The position numbers and the translations under genes were made by a program. Source: Himantopus leucocephalus (Eukaryota > Chordata > Aves > Charadriiformes > Recurvirostridae). Taken from it: a stretch of DNA of 64,000 nt. The notes below the pieces were generated by a model that saw only the letters and a program-made list of their open reading frames with translations, did no database searches and was not told the origin of the DNA. The DNA lies in contig RSEF01000020.1 of assembly GCA_003993805.1 (NCBI GenBank), positions 4,852,554 through 4,916,553 of the forward strand, read 5' to 3'. Below, in pieces: positions 24,395 through 36,096 of this stretch. Within the stretch, counting starts at the first letter, position 1. Each line of letters opens with the position of its first letter.

Positions 24395-25435
24395 TGTCCC
24401 AGGAATTTAGGAGTTAGCACAGCCAGAGACCATTCGCAAGAGATGCCGTGTGTTCAGTCGTCCTGTGTGGTGACTAGAAGAGCTTAATGACATGGACATG
24501 GCTCATTCCAGGTCAGTTGGCCTCATTGCCAGAGTACGGCCCTAACAACACTTAATTTTCTAATAAGAGCTGTTACCTACATGCCCATGTCATAGCCTGT
24601 ATCTGCTGTATACTTAATCTGGGTGCTTCATAAGAGCGCTCTACCCTGAAGCCAAATCACATCAGGGCTTTATGAAAGGGCAGTTCAGGACTTTGTCTGT
24701 GGGATGACTTTATGAACTACAGCTTTCCTACACTTGGGCATGAGCTGCTCTCAAATCCAACCTTTCCAGTAAGTTGCAATAGGTTAAAGCAGAGCTAAAT
24801 GTGGAAAACGGGCTTCTCTGTTCCCATCCCTCTTTCCTGTTCTTCCTCCTTCTCCACATCCCGCTCACACTGCCAGTCACTCTTACAGCTCAGCACGTGT
24901 TTCTGCAGGCTGTGTCCTAGAAGACCACCCATCATTCTCAGCTCACCCATTAGTATAGCGCACCTTTAATTCACCCTTTTTTCCATGAAGTCTGAAGTTC
25001 AGTATGCAAAGGCAGCTTCAGAATGAGACGTTGCCAAGCTTATTTACAGAGAGCTAATGACAGAGATACAATGACAACTTAAAAAAAAAATAATCAATTC
25101 ACCCGGTCGTTTGGCAAGGAAGGAATACACATTTCCCTTCTTTCCAAGGTTTTGCTTTAGTTCCAGAGGGAAAGATCTACTGTGTTCAATGCAAATAATA
25201 TTGCCTATGTTGCGTATCAAAAGAGCCAGAAAAGCCAGTGACCTGTGATGTCTTTTAAGCAAGACAATATTTAATAGTTTTCAAAGGAAGGAAACTTTAA
25301 TCTTTAAAGATCAGAGGTTATCACAGCAAAATATATTATCTGTCAGTGTTATTATTAATAGCAATAAATAACAGTAACACCTTGACAAATTCAATTCACA
25401 GCTGATGATCAGCACCAGCTGATCACTTTTTTGCT
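24395..25435. other. Non-coding stretch next to the palindromic element
   Basis: A further inverted pair (ATGACATGG near 24487 and CCATGTCAT near 24583) lies just right of the MITE-like structure and may belong to a larger decayed transposon. The remainder is unique AT-rich DNA with no open frame above 75 codons. An A-run lies at about 25080-25090. Confidence 0.4.
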
Positions 25436-25439
25436 AAGT

Positions 25440-26210
25440 TGGTCTTGCAACCTCTGGGCTGAGCCTACAGGTTGGTTAGCATGAAGTTGCTTGTCAGCTG
25501 TGCATCCATAGCTTCACTACCCTCAGTCATCACCATTTTAATACCAAAACAAGCACACAGGATGAAAACTAAACCTTGGCACTTCTTTCTTTGTTGCAGC
25601 TTTGATGCTGGGACAGCTGTTCTGCCCTCAAGGTTCTTTTTCTCAAAGACACCCTTCTTCTTCCTGCTAGTGGTGGCTTAATATGAGGATGAATGTTTGG
25701 TACCTGAAGTGCACGTGCCAAGTACGTCCACAGCTTTTTGATCCTTTTTGGTACAGATGGCTGTTGGTGATGAAATCTTTCTGTTCGATATACAGTAGAT
25801 TTTATGGGTACTTCTTTAGAGGTGTCTAAATTTCTGTGTAACATGCTGGTGGGTCTCCATATTTTGCAAACACAGGTCAACACTGAAGTTACACCTAAGC
25901 AGTATATTTTCTCTTTGAGCTTTGTAGCTGATGCTTCTGCCCCTTCTCAGGTGCACTTATTGAAACTCATTCTTGCACCTAATTTAGAAGTAGATTTAGA
26001 TGCCCTACACAAGACTTTCCAATTGCTCCAGTAAGTATCCACTGACTGCAGCTTCTTCACTCTGTGAACGCAAACTCAAAGTGGCACCTGAGGCAATGCT
26101 CACTTCACTTTCACTTCGCTTACCTGTGGAAGCATCCTTGGGGCTAGTTGGGGGTGATCCAGCTGACACTGGGAGAGGACAGATCCTGGGTGTATCTTCC
26201 ACTGCTTAGC
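25440..26210 (-). pseudogene. Possible decayed coding block, family unknown
   Basis: Three minus-strand open segments with unusually protein-like translation follow each other. The first (about 26208-26005) is Ser- and Glu-rich and includes SPPTSPKDASTGKRSESEV and SEEAAVSGYLLEQLESL. A stop-rich stretch of about 60 bases follows. The second (25946-25569) is basic and includes SVPKRIKKLWTYLARALQV. A shifted frame then continues from about 25670 to 25465, with KKKGVFEKKNLEGRTAVPAS and KMVMTEGSEAMDAQLTSNF. Stops and frame changes suggest a broken gene or retrocopy. I recognise no family. The plus strand also has open stretches and splice-like sites here (a tract ending in TTGCAG at about 25600, and GTAAGTAT at 26031), so orientation and even coding origin are unsure. 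Confidence 0.15.
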
Positions 26211-26569
26211 CCTAGCACTCGGTACTATGTCTAAGCAGCCTCTCATATGACCAATGCAGGGCAGACAAAATGGCCTTGAGCCCTTCCTGCGAGGGACCAA
26301 GCACCGCTCCTGGCAGGGGCAGAGGGGGATCTGCCAGCTCACAGAGCTCGGGCTGAGTTCTGGCTGCAGAAAACAGCAACACAAGGTGCTTGGCTTCAGG
26401 CTATGCTTGGGGTAGTCTATCTCAGCTGGGTGTAGACATAGCCTTTGGCCCAAGGTGGAGCAGCATTTGCTTCCCTTGGATACTCTGGAGAGATTCACAG
26501 GAGACAGAGAGGAACATGCTGGAGAACACGGCTGCTCACCTCTCATGCCCACCTAAAGGGGAGGCACCT

Positions 26570-28565
26570 GTGATGTACCGGCATTAAAAAAGCCTTCCTC
26601 GTGAACATAAAGCTTGGAAAAAAATACCACTCTTCTCCAATAACTTCAGCATGCTTCAGTTTAGCTTCGTTTCTCCTGTAGCCAAAATATAAAAGCTTTT
26701 GTGACTGATAATCTCTCTGTGTTGCAAAGCTCCTAGCTGGTTTAACCTGGGTATCCATTCCTGATTAAGAGAAACCCAGTAAGGAACGGAAGAACAAGAT
26801 GGAAGGATACCTCCTCCAAAGCAGATTGTGGTCAATAGAAAAGCTCAGTGCTGTTAAAGTATTCTACTTTGCACAGAGATTTGCACAGAGTATGAAAGTC
26901 CTGGTACTTCAACCCACTGCAAACATTTTCAGGCTCTTCGTGTCTATCTCATTCTCCATTCATATGTCTCAGTAACAGCCAAGTCACCATTTTAGTGCTA
27001 TATACTTCAGATCTAATTTGTATTTCCTTTGGTTAGCACTTCCTCCCTCATCTCTCTTCTCTGTCCCCCCTCTCCCTTCTGCCTGTTTATATTCTGGTTT
27101 TGTCTTTCCGGCCACTTCATCCCCTGACTGATGCCAGCAGCCACCAAACGGAGTGTGGGCTCTGAATCCTCTTCCCTTTTCCCAAGAAACGATACTTGCT
27201 TTTGGGCAACCGTGGTCAGCAGCACTAAAGTATTACAGAGTGCAGCTTTGCAGACCAGTCAGCCCTCCGCCAACTCGGGGCTGCAAAGCAGTGGCATTTC
27301 TCCAGCACCGCTTCCATTAAGGCCACTGCTCCTTCTCTTACTGTCTGATACCAACAACCCTTCAGGCTAGGGGCATTAATCACATTTAATAAGTCATTAT
27401 CCCAGGCCTGAAAAAGATTATGATAGAACCACAAAGACAAAGGCCAAGAGAAAGAAATTATATTGTTCTTACTTTTGAGGAGCAGACAGGTTAAGAGAAG
27501 CGCAGATTCTGGAAAGACTGTGTTATTCAATCCCACTGATCTTTCGAAGTTCTGGCTGCAAGCGCCTAACTCCAGTCCACCTAGCAGATGTACTTCGGCT
27601 TCCAAATTACCCTGGGCAGTGAGGGGACTGTCCTGGCCCATCCAGCTCTTAGCTGCACTTCTGAGACTGCCCACTTCAGGACCAGTTGCAATGAGGTGGG
27701 ATAATAGGAAGAAATGGCAACCAGCAGTTCTTCCATGAAGCATTTAGGTGACAACACTGATTGAATCACATTCTAACTAACCGCCTAGTACTAAAAGACA
27801 TTTCTTTACCTACTAGGTGACTAATGAAAGACATAATACATAGATCTAGGTAATACAGTCCCAGAGATACCTTACTCCAGCTTCACAAGATGAAGTCCTA
27901 AAGTCTTAATATAGTGGGTTTAAATCTAATTGCAGGAGACTGCTGACTTCTATGCAGGAAAACAAACAAACAAACAAACAAAACCCCACAAACATTTGAA
28001 TGACTGTTTTGGGATATATTAAGGTTGGTCACCAGAAGCTATTTATCTTGTTAATTAACGTGTCATGGCTGCTTCTCTGCTCTGTACCATGGCCATCGAG
28101 AACTTCGCAAGGGTTGCAAGGACCTAGCGTAGATAGTCCTGTTCCAAGAACAGACTTCCCATTTGAGCTAAAGACGACTCAGGCATGACTCTAAGGCATG
28201 ACCCTAAGGCATGACCCCTGGTTAAATCTGGGTGATCATGGCAGTAGAGGGCAGTAGTGTACATCACCCCTAACATTTACAGAACCAAGGTTGATGATGA
28301 CCATTTCCTGGTGGCCTAAGGAACAATATCAATAGCAATTTGTTCATCCTCCAGAGGCCCAGAAGACTCTGCCATATGATGCGTGGGGTTTTCTTCCATG
28401 CAGTCATCAACATTTCCCAAAACTGAAGGCGAGACCCCATTCTCCAGTGTTTAGCACCTTCAGTGCAGACTGCGTTTTGGGGTCTATGTCAGCAATCACA
28501 GAAGTGGATAAAACCTCTGCAATTGGATGCTTCCACCATGCTCATGTGATGCTGAGCACTTGTGG
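26570..28565. other. Non-coding stretch, nothing recognised
   Basis: The largest frame is 172 codons at 27225-27743 (-). It is overlapped by 91- and 79-codon frames on the other strand and has no recognisable domain. No transposon was recognised apart from the small CAAA array inside it. Confidence 0.5.
27959..27983. repeat. (CAAA)n microsatellite
   Basis: About six perfect tetranucleotide units, followed by CCCCACA. Simple tandem repeat. Confidence 0.85.
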
Positions 28566-28569
28566 ATGC

Positions 28570-28632
28570 AGGGACTCATTTTGGTGTCTGCCTGGAGAGC
28601 NAGGGACTCATTTTGGTGTCTGCCTGGAGAGC
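28570..28632. repeat. Single-N junction with 31-base exact duplicate
   Basis: The 31 bases at 28570-28600 are repeated exactly at 28602-28632, with one N at 28601 between them. This pattern recurs at other single Ns in the window. It is most simply two overlapping contig ends that were not merged, so the true genome probably holds one copy. Confidence 0.8.
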
Positions 28633-28634
28633 TG

Positions 28635-29890
28635 AGCTTTTCCAACTTAAATGAAAAGGCAACAGCCAGCAAACTACCAAGGGCTACCGATGTAAATGCA
28701 ATGACAGCTCCAGGCTGAAGAACAAAGGACAGGAAAATGAAAGGCAAAGCTGATGAGCCATCCTCAGTATTAGCCCGTGTCATTCACTTTCCCCTCCCGA
28801 GAAGATTTAATGCCTCAGCGACAGCTGTCAATCTCGCCTCCCCTGCAAGAGGGGGTTGGTTTGAGTCAACCCTTGAGTAGTGTATCAGGGGAGGATGGCA
28901 AGAGGGATTTTCTTTTGTTTTTTTAAGTAATAAAAGATGATCCTCTGCCTTTAACCTTCAGGATAACCTTGTTTCAGTCTGGTTCTCATTGCTGGACTGC
29001 TCCTTGATGAGCTTTTTATGCCTGATTAATTAGTACACTGAAGGGGAGGGGGGAGCTGCTCTGTTTAGCAGCTTGTGCCTCCTTCTGACTAATCCACTAC
29101 CCAGCATTACAGCTCCGCAGGGTCTGCAGTTGCCTCTCTCATGCCTCTGTTGGGGTATCATTACTTCTTTCTACTTTTTGATTGTATTGCTTCCTATTGA
29201 TTTAACCACATTTATTGAGGACTAGCTGGAGACTAGATTAATTTGAGTTTGTAGGCTTTATTTCTCCACTACCACAAAACTTTTCAAAGAAAAAGAAAAT
29301 GCAGATGCAGGGGTGAATGGTTCAGATTTATGGAGCATTATCTTCCAAAGAGCTGCTTTTACAGTGTTATTGATGACAAGAAATCATATTTTTTTAGGAA
29401 GATAACTTTGCATATGCCATTATTGCCAGACTGTGTGCAATCAAGAGAACAGGAAAAGCACTTTTTGTGGTCCTTTATTTTTTAGAAATATGAACCCATA
29501 ATAATATAACTTATACTAAACTATTTTGTATCCCAGTTTCCCAGGGGGCTGGGGAGGAAATACTGACCCTCTTGGTGGATCACGTTCAGCTCTGCTGATA
29601 AAGAGTACTGGATAAAAGCTAAGCAAGCTAAGCAGTATTACTGAGGATAAAAATAAAGGCAGCTTCTTGCTCAAAAAGGCTTTTGGCTAAAACTGGAAAA
29701 AGTCAAACTACAAATCAGATGCAGGTGTACAAAAGAAGTCGTGGACTATTAGAGCCAGGGGAGATGGTGCCTTAGTCACTTCGTCACTCTCTAGAAGTTA
29801 TGGGACAGTTGGGTGCAGATTTACTGGGAGAAGTAATGGTACATGAGTGCCTTTGAGACAGCTTGTGCAGTGCGCACACGCCTGGTCATA
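28635..29890. other. Non-coding stretch
   Basis: No open frame above 75 codons. A segment at about 29150-29270 is AT-rich and CpG-poor, with TTGATTTAACC, TTTATTGAGG and GATTAATTTGAG. It could be a conserved regulatory element, judged by composition only. No transposon was recognised here. Confidence 0.4.
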
Positions 29891-29899
29891 CAACGTGGG

Positions 29900-30085
29900 A
29901 CCAGCCATGTGGCTGCTCTTGCCTTTCCTCTCTCCAGGTCAGGCGAGGGCTTTGCGCTTGATCAAACAGGAGCTGATGACTTTATGTAGACATACCTGGG
30001 TGAGGTTCTCAAGCCTCTGCAAGGGGGCAGACAAGGTGAGCCTAATAGTCCCTCCTGATTTGAAAAGCCTATGAGTCAATGAGCT
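29900..30085 (+). mobile_element. Old CR1-type LINE, 3' end
   Basis: The right end reads CTAATAGTCCCTCCTGATTTGAAAAG then CCTATGAGTCAATGAG, which follows the 3' terminus of old amniote CR1 elements (CCCTTCTGGCCTTAAAATCTATGA type with a short tail repeat). The left boundary is uncertain. It is 5'-truncated and carries no intact reverse transcriptase. Confidence 0.5.
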
Positions 30086-30163
30086 TAATGTTAGCCCGAG
30101 GGTTAAGGCTGATATATATGTTTCAGTTGCTAACAGGAAGGGAACAAATCTTACTGTGTTTGT

Positions 30164-30195
30164 GAAAAAAAAAAAAAAAGGAAAAAAAAAAAAAA
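30164..30195. repeat. A-rich tract left of assembly gap
   Basis: Two long adenine runs separated by GG, directly abutting the N run. Sequence dropout in the homopolymer probably caused the gap. Confidence 0.85.
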
Positions 30196-30295
30196 NNNNN
30201 NNNNNNNNNNNNNNNNNNNNNNNNNNNNNNNNNNNNNNNNNNNNNNNNNNNNNNNNNNNNNNNNNNNNNNNNNNNNNNNNNNNNNNNNNNNNNNN
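30196..30295. other. Assembly gap, 100 N
   Basis: Exactly 100 N, the conventional size for an unknown gap. It is flanked by A-rich sequence on both sides and followed by AAGGAAAA. and a CAA trinucleotide patch near 30325-30337. Confidence 0.98.
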
Positions 30296-30350
30296 AAGGA
30301 AAAAAAAAAAAGAAAAAAACCCCACAACAACAACAACAAAAAAACCAAAC
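30296..30350. repeat. A-rich and (CAA)n tract right of gap
   Basis: Adenine runs with single G interruptions, then CCCACAACAACAACAACAA, then further A-rich sequence. Simple low-complexity DNA. Confidence 0.85.
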
Positions 30351-30680
30351 CACCATGCTTTTTTTCTGGGACTGCAACGCCATAGTTACAGCAGGACCCC
30401 CTTCAGCCTTTTATTAGCAGACGTGGGTGTTGTCCAACCTCTTTTGCAGACTGCTGCTGCACTTCGGTGATGCTACTGTGTCCTCAGTAGGAGACCTTCG
30501 CTGGAGCTGCCAGCTGGCATTTCTGTATTCCAGAGAAGAGCTTCCTTCGTGGCACCATCCTCAGTGCTCTAGTGCTTCATCAAGCACACAATGGCATGTG
30601 TTAAATTCAGAACTCACAGAGTAACTAAACGCTCAAAGAGCCAAATTCCCTTTCCTGCTGTAACTCCGGTCTTGGAGCTG

Positions 30681-30880
30681 TGGAAAATAGTCTGGAAGGG
30701 ACGTGGGGAGGTCATGTAGTTCACCTCAGCTCCCTAAGGCAGTATCCGATCTACTTACTGTGCTCCAGGTTTGTCTAACCTGTTCTCAAAAGCATCTGGG
30801 AATACAAATCCACACCCTCCCTGGGTGATCTCTTCTGGTGCTCGCCTGAGCTTTGACTCACAGCATGGTGAATTCCCCCA
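30681..30880 (-). mobile_element. CR1 LINE fragment, antisense
   Basis: Read on +, this is the complement of a CR1 3' region. Landmarks in order are TCTGGAAGGGAC, GAGGTCATGTAGTTCACCTC, GGTTTGTCTAACCTGTTCTCAAAA, AATCCACACCCTCCCTGGGTGATCT and a CTGGTGCTC segment. These correspond to the 'GTCTAACCTGTTCTTAAAAACCTCC' and 'CCACAACCTCCCTTGGCAA' stretches of older avian CR1 subfamilies. It is well diverged and non-coding. Confidence 0.65.
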
Positions 30881-30884
30881 ACCT

Positions 30885-32300
30885 GATGCAAGAAGAGGTT
30901 AAGTTTTGAAGTGAAAATATACCTTATATGGAAAGTACGGTAAAAAAAAAATTGGAGATAATACATGTGCATCTCACCTGTCTGGTATTCAGACACTGGG
31001 TGACCCTGTATAACCTAGATGAGGCAGTTTAGCTGTAAATAGCTTTACACAGTAATGAGAAATCAGCCCCTCTGTTTTGAAAAAAACATATTATTCCTTA
31101 GTAAGCCTGTTTTGGTAAGTGGCATTTCAAAATAATGTCCTACTGATTTAGTGACACGTGTAGCCTGATTTCACCAGAGAGAAGTTCAATGCTCGGCTAA
31201 ACCCAGCTGGGGAAGCTTCAGTTCAGTTAAACGTTGTTTCCTAGTCCAGAGCCTGAAACAGAAGAGTTTGGACCGAAAGTGTCTTTGAATGAAAACTTGC
31301 TAGAAGGGGAAAAATGAAAACCTCATTCCGGGTATCTTCTGCCTCCAAAGTACATGAAGAAAGCTGCATTTTTCCCCTGGAAAAAATCCTGTTGGCTTCT
31401 GGAGAGGCTGAACTGGGCAGACCCCTGGAAACACTCTGTTGCCCTGGAGGACAGGAGGGTTTAACGGTGCAGAACTTCTACAGGCACTGCCGACATACGA
31501 GGCACGGTTGTGGAAGCAGAGGGGCACCGTGAAGTGAGATGCATGTGACTTTCCATCCTCTTAGTCTGAGACACGGCCCAATTAAGAGCGAAAGGAACTG
31601 GGGTGCAAGAGGGACTTCCTCTTGCAGGAATTCCTCTACAGCAAATAATAACCATCCTTTCAAAAGGTCGGTCCTAAATCACACTGCCTGTTGCTCAGGA
31701 AGGATAAACGCCTTTGCACAGAGCATGGGTGAGATCGGAGCAACACAGCCGGTGTTTCTGCTGCGCGGAGTGGCCCAGCGCAGAGCCCGGCAAGACCTGG
31801 GACCCTCCTCTGCATGGATGTGCCTAAAGGGCTTGGCTCCTGCCCAGCCTAGCAAAACACGGGCTACAAGGAGGCACAGGAATCCTTTAAGGGGAGAGGG
31901 CAGCATGTGTAAGCTGAAGAATAACCACCACACAGCTCTGCAGAGGAATAAACTGGTCACAGAGGCCGTTAGGCTGAAAATCTCATCAGCATCTCCTTAA
32001 ACAGCAGCAGCAAGTTGGTGCCTACGAAGCAGTCCAGGAACTTTGTCAGGCTGCATTAGTGATGGCAGCAAAGTTCCTCTTGCAGTATATTTACTTGTGG
32101 AATACTAGAGCTCTAGCACTAAGCAGAGTATGTACAGTCAGACTGATCCTTCCTCACCTTTCAAACAAGGTGCAATACCCAGTTCAGTTCACAATGATAA
32201 AGCAGGTTGCTGCCAGTAATCGCTTCCAGTTTCCATCTTCAGGGGAAGTGAAACACTTTGGTGGTCTCTGAGACTCCCGATTCCTCCTTGCACGGAACTC
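30885..32300. other. Non-coding stretch, nothing recognised
   Basis: The open frame at 31539-32000 (+, 153 codons) overlaps frames on the opposite strand and shows no domain. No repeat was recognised. Confidence 0.5.
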
Positions 32301-32452
32301 GAAGAACTTTCCCGTCCCCCTTCACGTGGGCGCTGCCCTCTGCCACACAGGGGCCGTCCACCTCCCGGCAGCCGCCCCTGGCCACCGACCGCGTCCCCGC
32401 GTCTGGCCGTGCCCTGCTGCGGCAGCGAGCGGGTGAGGGAACGGCGATCGAA
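32300..32452. promoter_or_regulatory. Compact CpG-rich cluster
   Basis: About 19 CpG dinucleotides in roughly 150 bases, including CACGTGGGCG (an E-box overlapping an EGR-like GC box), ACCGACCGCG and ACGGCGATCG. The flanking DNA is CpG-poor. It is shorter than a formal CpG island, but CpG retention at this density implies an unmethylated or recently acquired GC-rich element. No TATA box or initiator is obvious. Confidence 0.35.
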
Positions 32453-32454
32453 GC

Positions 32455-35400
32455 AACCTTTTTGTCCCCATCACAGTACATTTGTTTGGCATCTTGGCAG
32501 GATGCAGAGAGTGTTTTTTCTCCATTGTGGCCCCTGCACCAGCTATAAGTAGTGGTGTCTTCAATATCACCACTGGGTACAGAAATATTAAAATATACAT
32601 GCAGAAACGACACATGTGGCTTATAGCAGCAAAACTACCCATTGTGCAGCCTGGTTAAGTGCGGCAAAAAAAGATACACATGTGTGCAGGGAAGGAGGGA
32701 GATTTAGTTTGAATTAAACTGAATTTCCCCATGACTCCCAGCAGCCAAACTGAAAAATAAATTACTCACCCAGGCGTATTTCCAAATGCAGCCCTGCAGG
32801 ACTGCAGGCCCAGGCCACTGCCCAGGGTGAATACCATCTAGAGCTCTACTCGATGGCAAAAGCAAACACTTTGCTATCGAGAGGAAACAAATTAATTTTC
32901 CTCCTCTGAAATTGGGAGACACTTGCATTAGTCCATGCATAAAATAAAAATAAGGGGTTCCCAAAAGAAATTACAGAGAGCAATAAATATCCCAAGCCGT
33001 TGCCTGCCGAGAGCTGAAGGAAACAGAAGCTGAGATGAGAAGAAAATACAGTTTTATTCCCCCTTGAAACAGAAAGTCTTATTAAAGCCGTCCCTTCGGG
33101 GCTGATGGTGGCTGTCTGTGAGTCAGGGCTGTTGTCTGGGTGTCGGGGGGGGGGACAGCAGCAAACGCCCGGCAGTGGCCGCCCTGCCAGAGAGCCGGCA
33201 TCACCTCTGCAACGTGCTGGAGGAACAGACCAAAGAGATTACCCGGACCTGAACAGGGCAAAAGGGGCTCACGGGACCTGCCACGGGCAGTTCTCCCGTG
33301 GTGAGCACTGCAGCACTGTTCGGACGTGCAGGAGAAGCCTCCTGCTGCGGGTTGGAACATCCAGCACTGTATTTATTAAAGAGCTGGTTAAAATATTCAG
33401 TTTGAAAGTTTGGGAATCAAATTGGTGAACTTCAGTGAAAAGTATGTAGATTTTTGTAAAGAAGATGTNAGAAGATGTTGCTATTCTAAATTAAAAAAAA
33501 AAAAAAAAGAAATCTTGCAGTGAGTGAGACAAGAGGAGCAGCTCCCCTCCCACTTTGTAGCAAAACACGAGGTGATGTTTTCTTTCTGACTAAAGCAAAA
33601 TCATTACAGGAAAAATGTCGCTTATCAGGAAGTTTGCTGCAGGTCTCTGACAGTCCAGAAGTGATTTCTCCAGGGACAAGCTGCTCCCCCGTCCTTTGCT
33701 GGCGGCGTCGGCAGATGCAGGCGGCCGCCCTGCCCTCTCTCCTGCCTGCCTTGCAGCTTGGTTTAGAGTCATAAAGGCTGAAAAACAGCATAAGAAATGC
33801 GTGCAGGTCTTATCCTGCCTCTTCTTTTCCCTGTCAGAGCTACCGGACCCACAATGTTGTCATCACCAGTAAAAAGGACCAGAACCCGACCCCACCAGCT
33901 TTCAAGGTGTAAGGAGCCACATGTCACACCAGTGCCACACTCCTGCGGGGGTGGTACAGGTAACCGGGGTTCAGCGGGAAGGGTTTGCTCAGGGAGCAGC
34001 AACGCTGTAAGTCCTGCCATAGCTTAGTTGACATATTTGGTGACAGTTTCAATTTGGGAAGATGTCTGCGAAAACGGGAAAGGAAAAATGGAGTCTGATC
34101 TCATTTTAATACATATCTCTTTCCAAGAAGACAATTTTTTATCAGCTTTCCAATGTTAATGCCCTCTTAATGGTAAGGCGAGATCTGACAAAATAATAAT
34201 AATTCTTCTCTCATTTAAGCTCTTAAGGCACTTAAATAATTTCTAACATAATTCAGTGAAATTAAATTAAATAAACAGAAAAAGTGGCAGCCAAATTTTC
34301 TGGAGTTTGGGTCATTGCTAATAAAGTAGCCAGAGAAAAAAAGCAAAAGGATCAGGAAAAGTGAAAGGCCAGGCAGAGCTTTACAGGAGTTAGGAAACTG
34401 CCGAGTGCCGAAGGAAGGCAACAAAGTGAAAACCAGACAGTGAATCATCGTCACTGGTGTGTGCAAAACCCGACTGGGAATTCAGGCAGCTCCTCTTGTT
34501 TTGCTTCGCCCATCCCTTTTATTCTTTTTGCAAGTTATTAATACTTTTGCTAAGCAGCTGTTTGAGGTGTCCCAGAAGTGAGCTTCCTTTCCCTCGAGCC
34601 TACCTACAGCCATTTTTCTTTCCCTGTAACCTTCCCCAACCTCCCTTCCCCTCAAACCGCTTCTCGCCATGGCAGCGCAAGGCAAGAAGGTGTTCTGGCT
34701 GAGCAGCGCTGGCTGCGGTCCGTGGGAGCCTTTCCCCACCTGAGCGGCTCTGACTGACATCCTCGCTCTAGCTGAACATCGGGACAAAGTTTTAAAGACA
34801 GCATTCGATATTTAAGAGTACATTAAAAAAATGTAGGAGGGGAGAAAATGGGGAGGAAGAGTGAAACAGCTAAAGTCTCTCCTAACAGATGTGCCTCTAG
34901 ATCTTTTAAAAGTAAGGGGGAGCAGTGGCAAAAGATATCGTCCGGCTGGCAGGCAGAGGGGAGAGTAGAAGAGAAAAATCCTTGGGGGCAACCTATCTAA
35001 GAGGAGAGGCGCAATCTTTTCACCCTTTTTATTTTGGCAGGCTAGACTACAAATTGCAAGGAGCACTTCTCTTTTATTGATTGCATTTGCAGCGGGTTTG
35101 CCCAGCAATAGCAGACTAGCTGGGAGTTCAATCGTAGTAAATCAGAAGCCACAAAGGCGAGAGAGATAAGAACGCACTGCGCTTCAGGACAGCTCAGAAT
35201 TGGGTTTATGGTGACGGCAAGTGAGTGCACGGAAAGGATGGGTCCCACACAATCAGCCCCAGCAAACCATCCCGGTGCATCATCACCAGCCTCGGCGCAG
35301 CGGCTGAACCTGCCCAGCAGGCTCGGGGTGACCCACTCCTGCGAAGCAGAGCATCCGCCGTCAGACCCCACGGATGAGGTTAGGAGGAATCGCAGCGGCA

Positions 35401-35990
35401 ACAGAAGAACCTGGAGGGGTAGAAAACAGCTATTATCTCTCAGTCTGCTGTTCAGCACCGCCCGCTTAAACACCTGTAATTTTCTGAAGATGCAGACAGG
35501 TTACTGGACTGTTCAAGGGTACGGCTTCTGGCAAAAACAAAACTAAAAAAAAACCACCAAACAAAACTTTACTTTAAACTTAACCCTTTCTGACAGGCAT
35601 AGTATTTTTAGAAGCACTTAGTCCCACATTAATACTTCCTGGACGTGCTCAAACATCTTCTGATGTTGTATTGAGGCAAATTAGTGAGGACGGAGGCTCA
35701 TAAATCCTCAGGAATTAGATAACTAATTAAATGCCTGTGCAATGTATTTGGGTGCAGAGCAATGATGTGCAGGCCTGTGCTTTCCAGACACCCCAGCAGA
35801 GCTGTGCTGGCTGCAGGGGGCCGAGGAACGGCTCTCGCTTCCCTGGGTCCCACGATGAGTAGGGCTCCGGGGAGCCCGTGGCACAGGCAGCCTCAGGGAG
35901 CACCAGGGCACGCTGCTATCAGCTTGTTTCCTTCTCCAGGCGACTGTGTTTGCTGGGATCACCAGTGTGCCGGCACCACGTCACATCCCA
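32455..35990. other. Non-coding stretch with G-run and poly-A tract
   Basis: Contains a run of 10 guanines at 33145-33154, a single-N junction at 33469 and an A-run near 33492-33507. GC-richer patches lie at 33100-33360 and 35200-35420. Open frames reach 143 codons at 35042-35473 (-), with overlaps on both strands and no recognisable product. Confidence 0.5.
33460..33478. repeat. Single-N junction with 9-base duplicate
   Basis: AGAAGATGT occurs on both sides of a lone N at 33469. This is the same pattern as the longer duplicates at other single Ns. Confidence 0.65.
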
Positions 35991-35994
35991 TCCT

Positions 35995-36096
35995 CATAGA
36001 ATCATAGAATCGTCTAGGTTGGAAGGGACCTTTACGATCATCAAGTCCAGCCATCAACCTAACACTGCCAAAACCACCATTAAACCATGTCCCTCA
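35995..36096 (-). mobile_element. CR1 LINE, short 3' fragment, antisense
   Basis: Starts with CATAGAATCATAGAATCGTC, which is two copies of the CR1 tail octamer in reverse complement. It then runs through GGTTGGAAGGGACCTTTACG, ATCATCAAGTCCAGCC, ATCAACCTAACACTGCC and TTAAACCATGTCCC. This is a near-consensus avian CR1 3' end and the least diverged copy in the window. It is severely 5'-truncated (about 100 bases), as is usual for CR1. No coding capacity. Confidence 0.93.

Noticed and set aside
27225..27743. 172-codon minus-strand frame
   Set aside because: Overlapped by frames on the other strand, translation unlike any family I know, no start or splice context.
29939..30470. Frames crossing the 100-N gap, rich in Phe or Lys
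   Set aside because: Translation of poly-A/poly-T and undefined bases.
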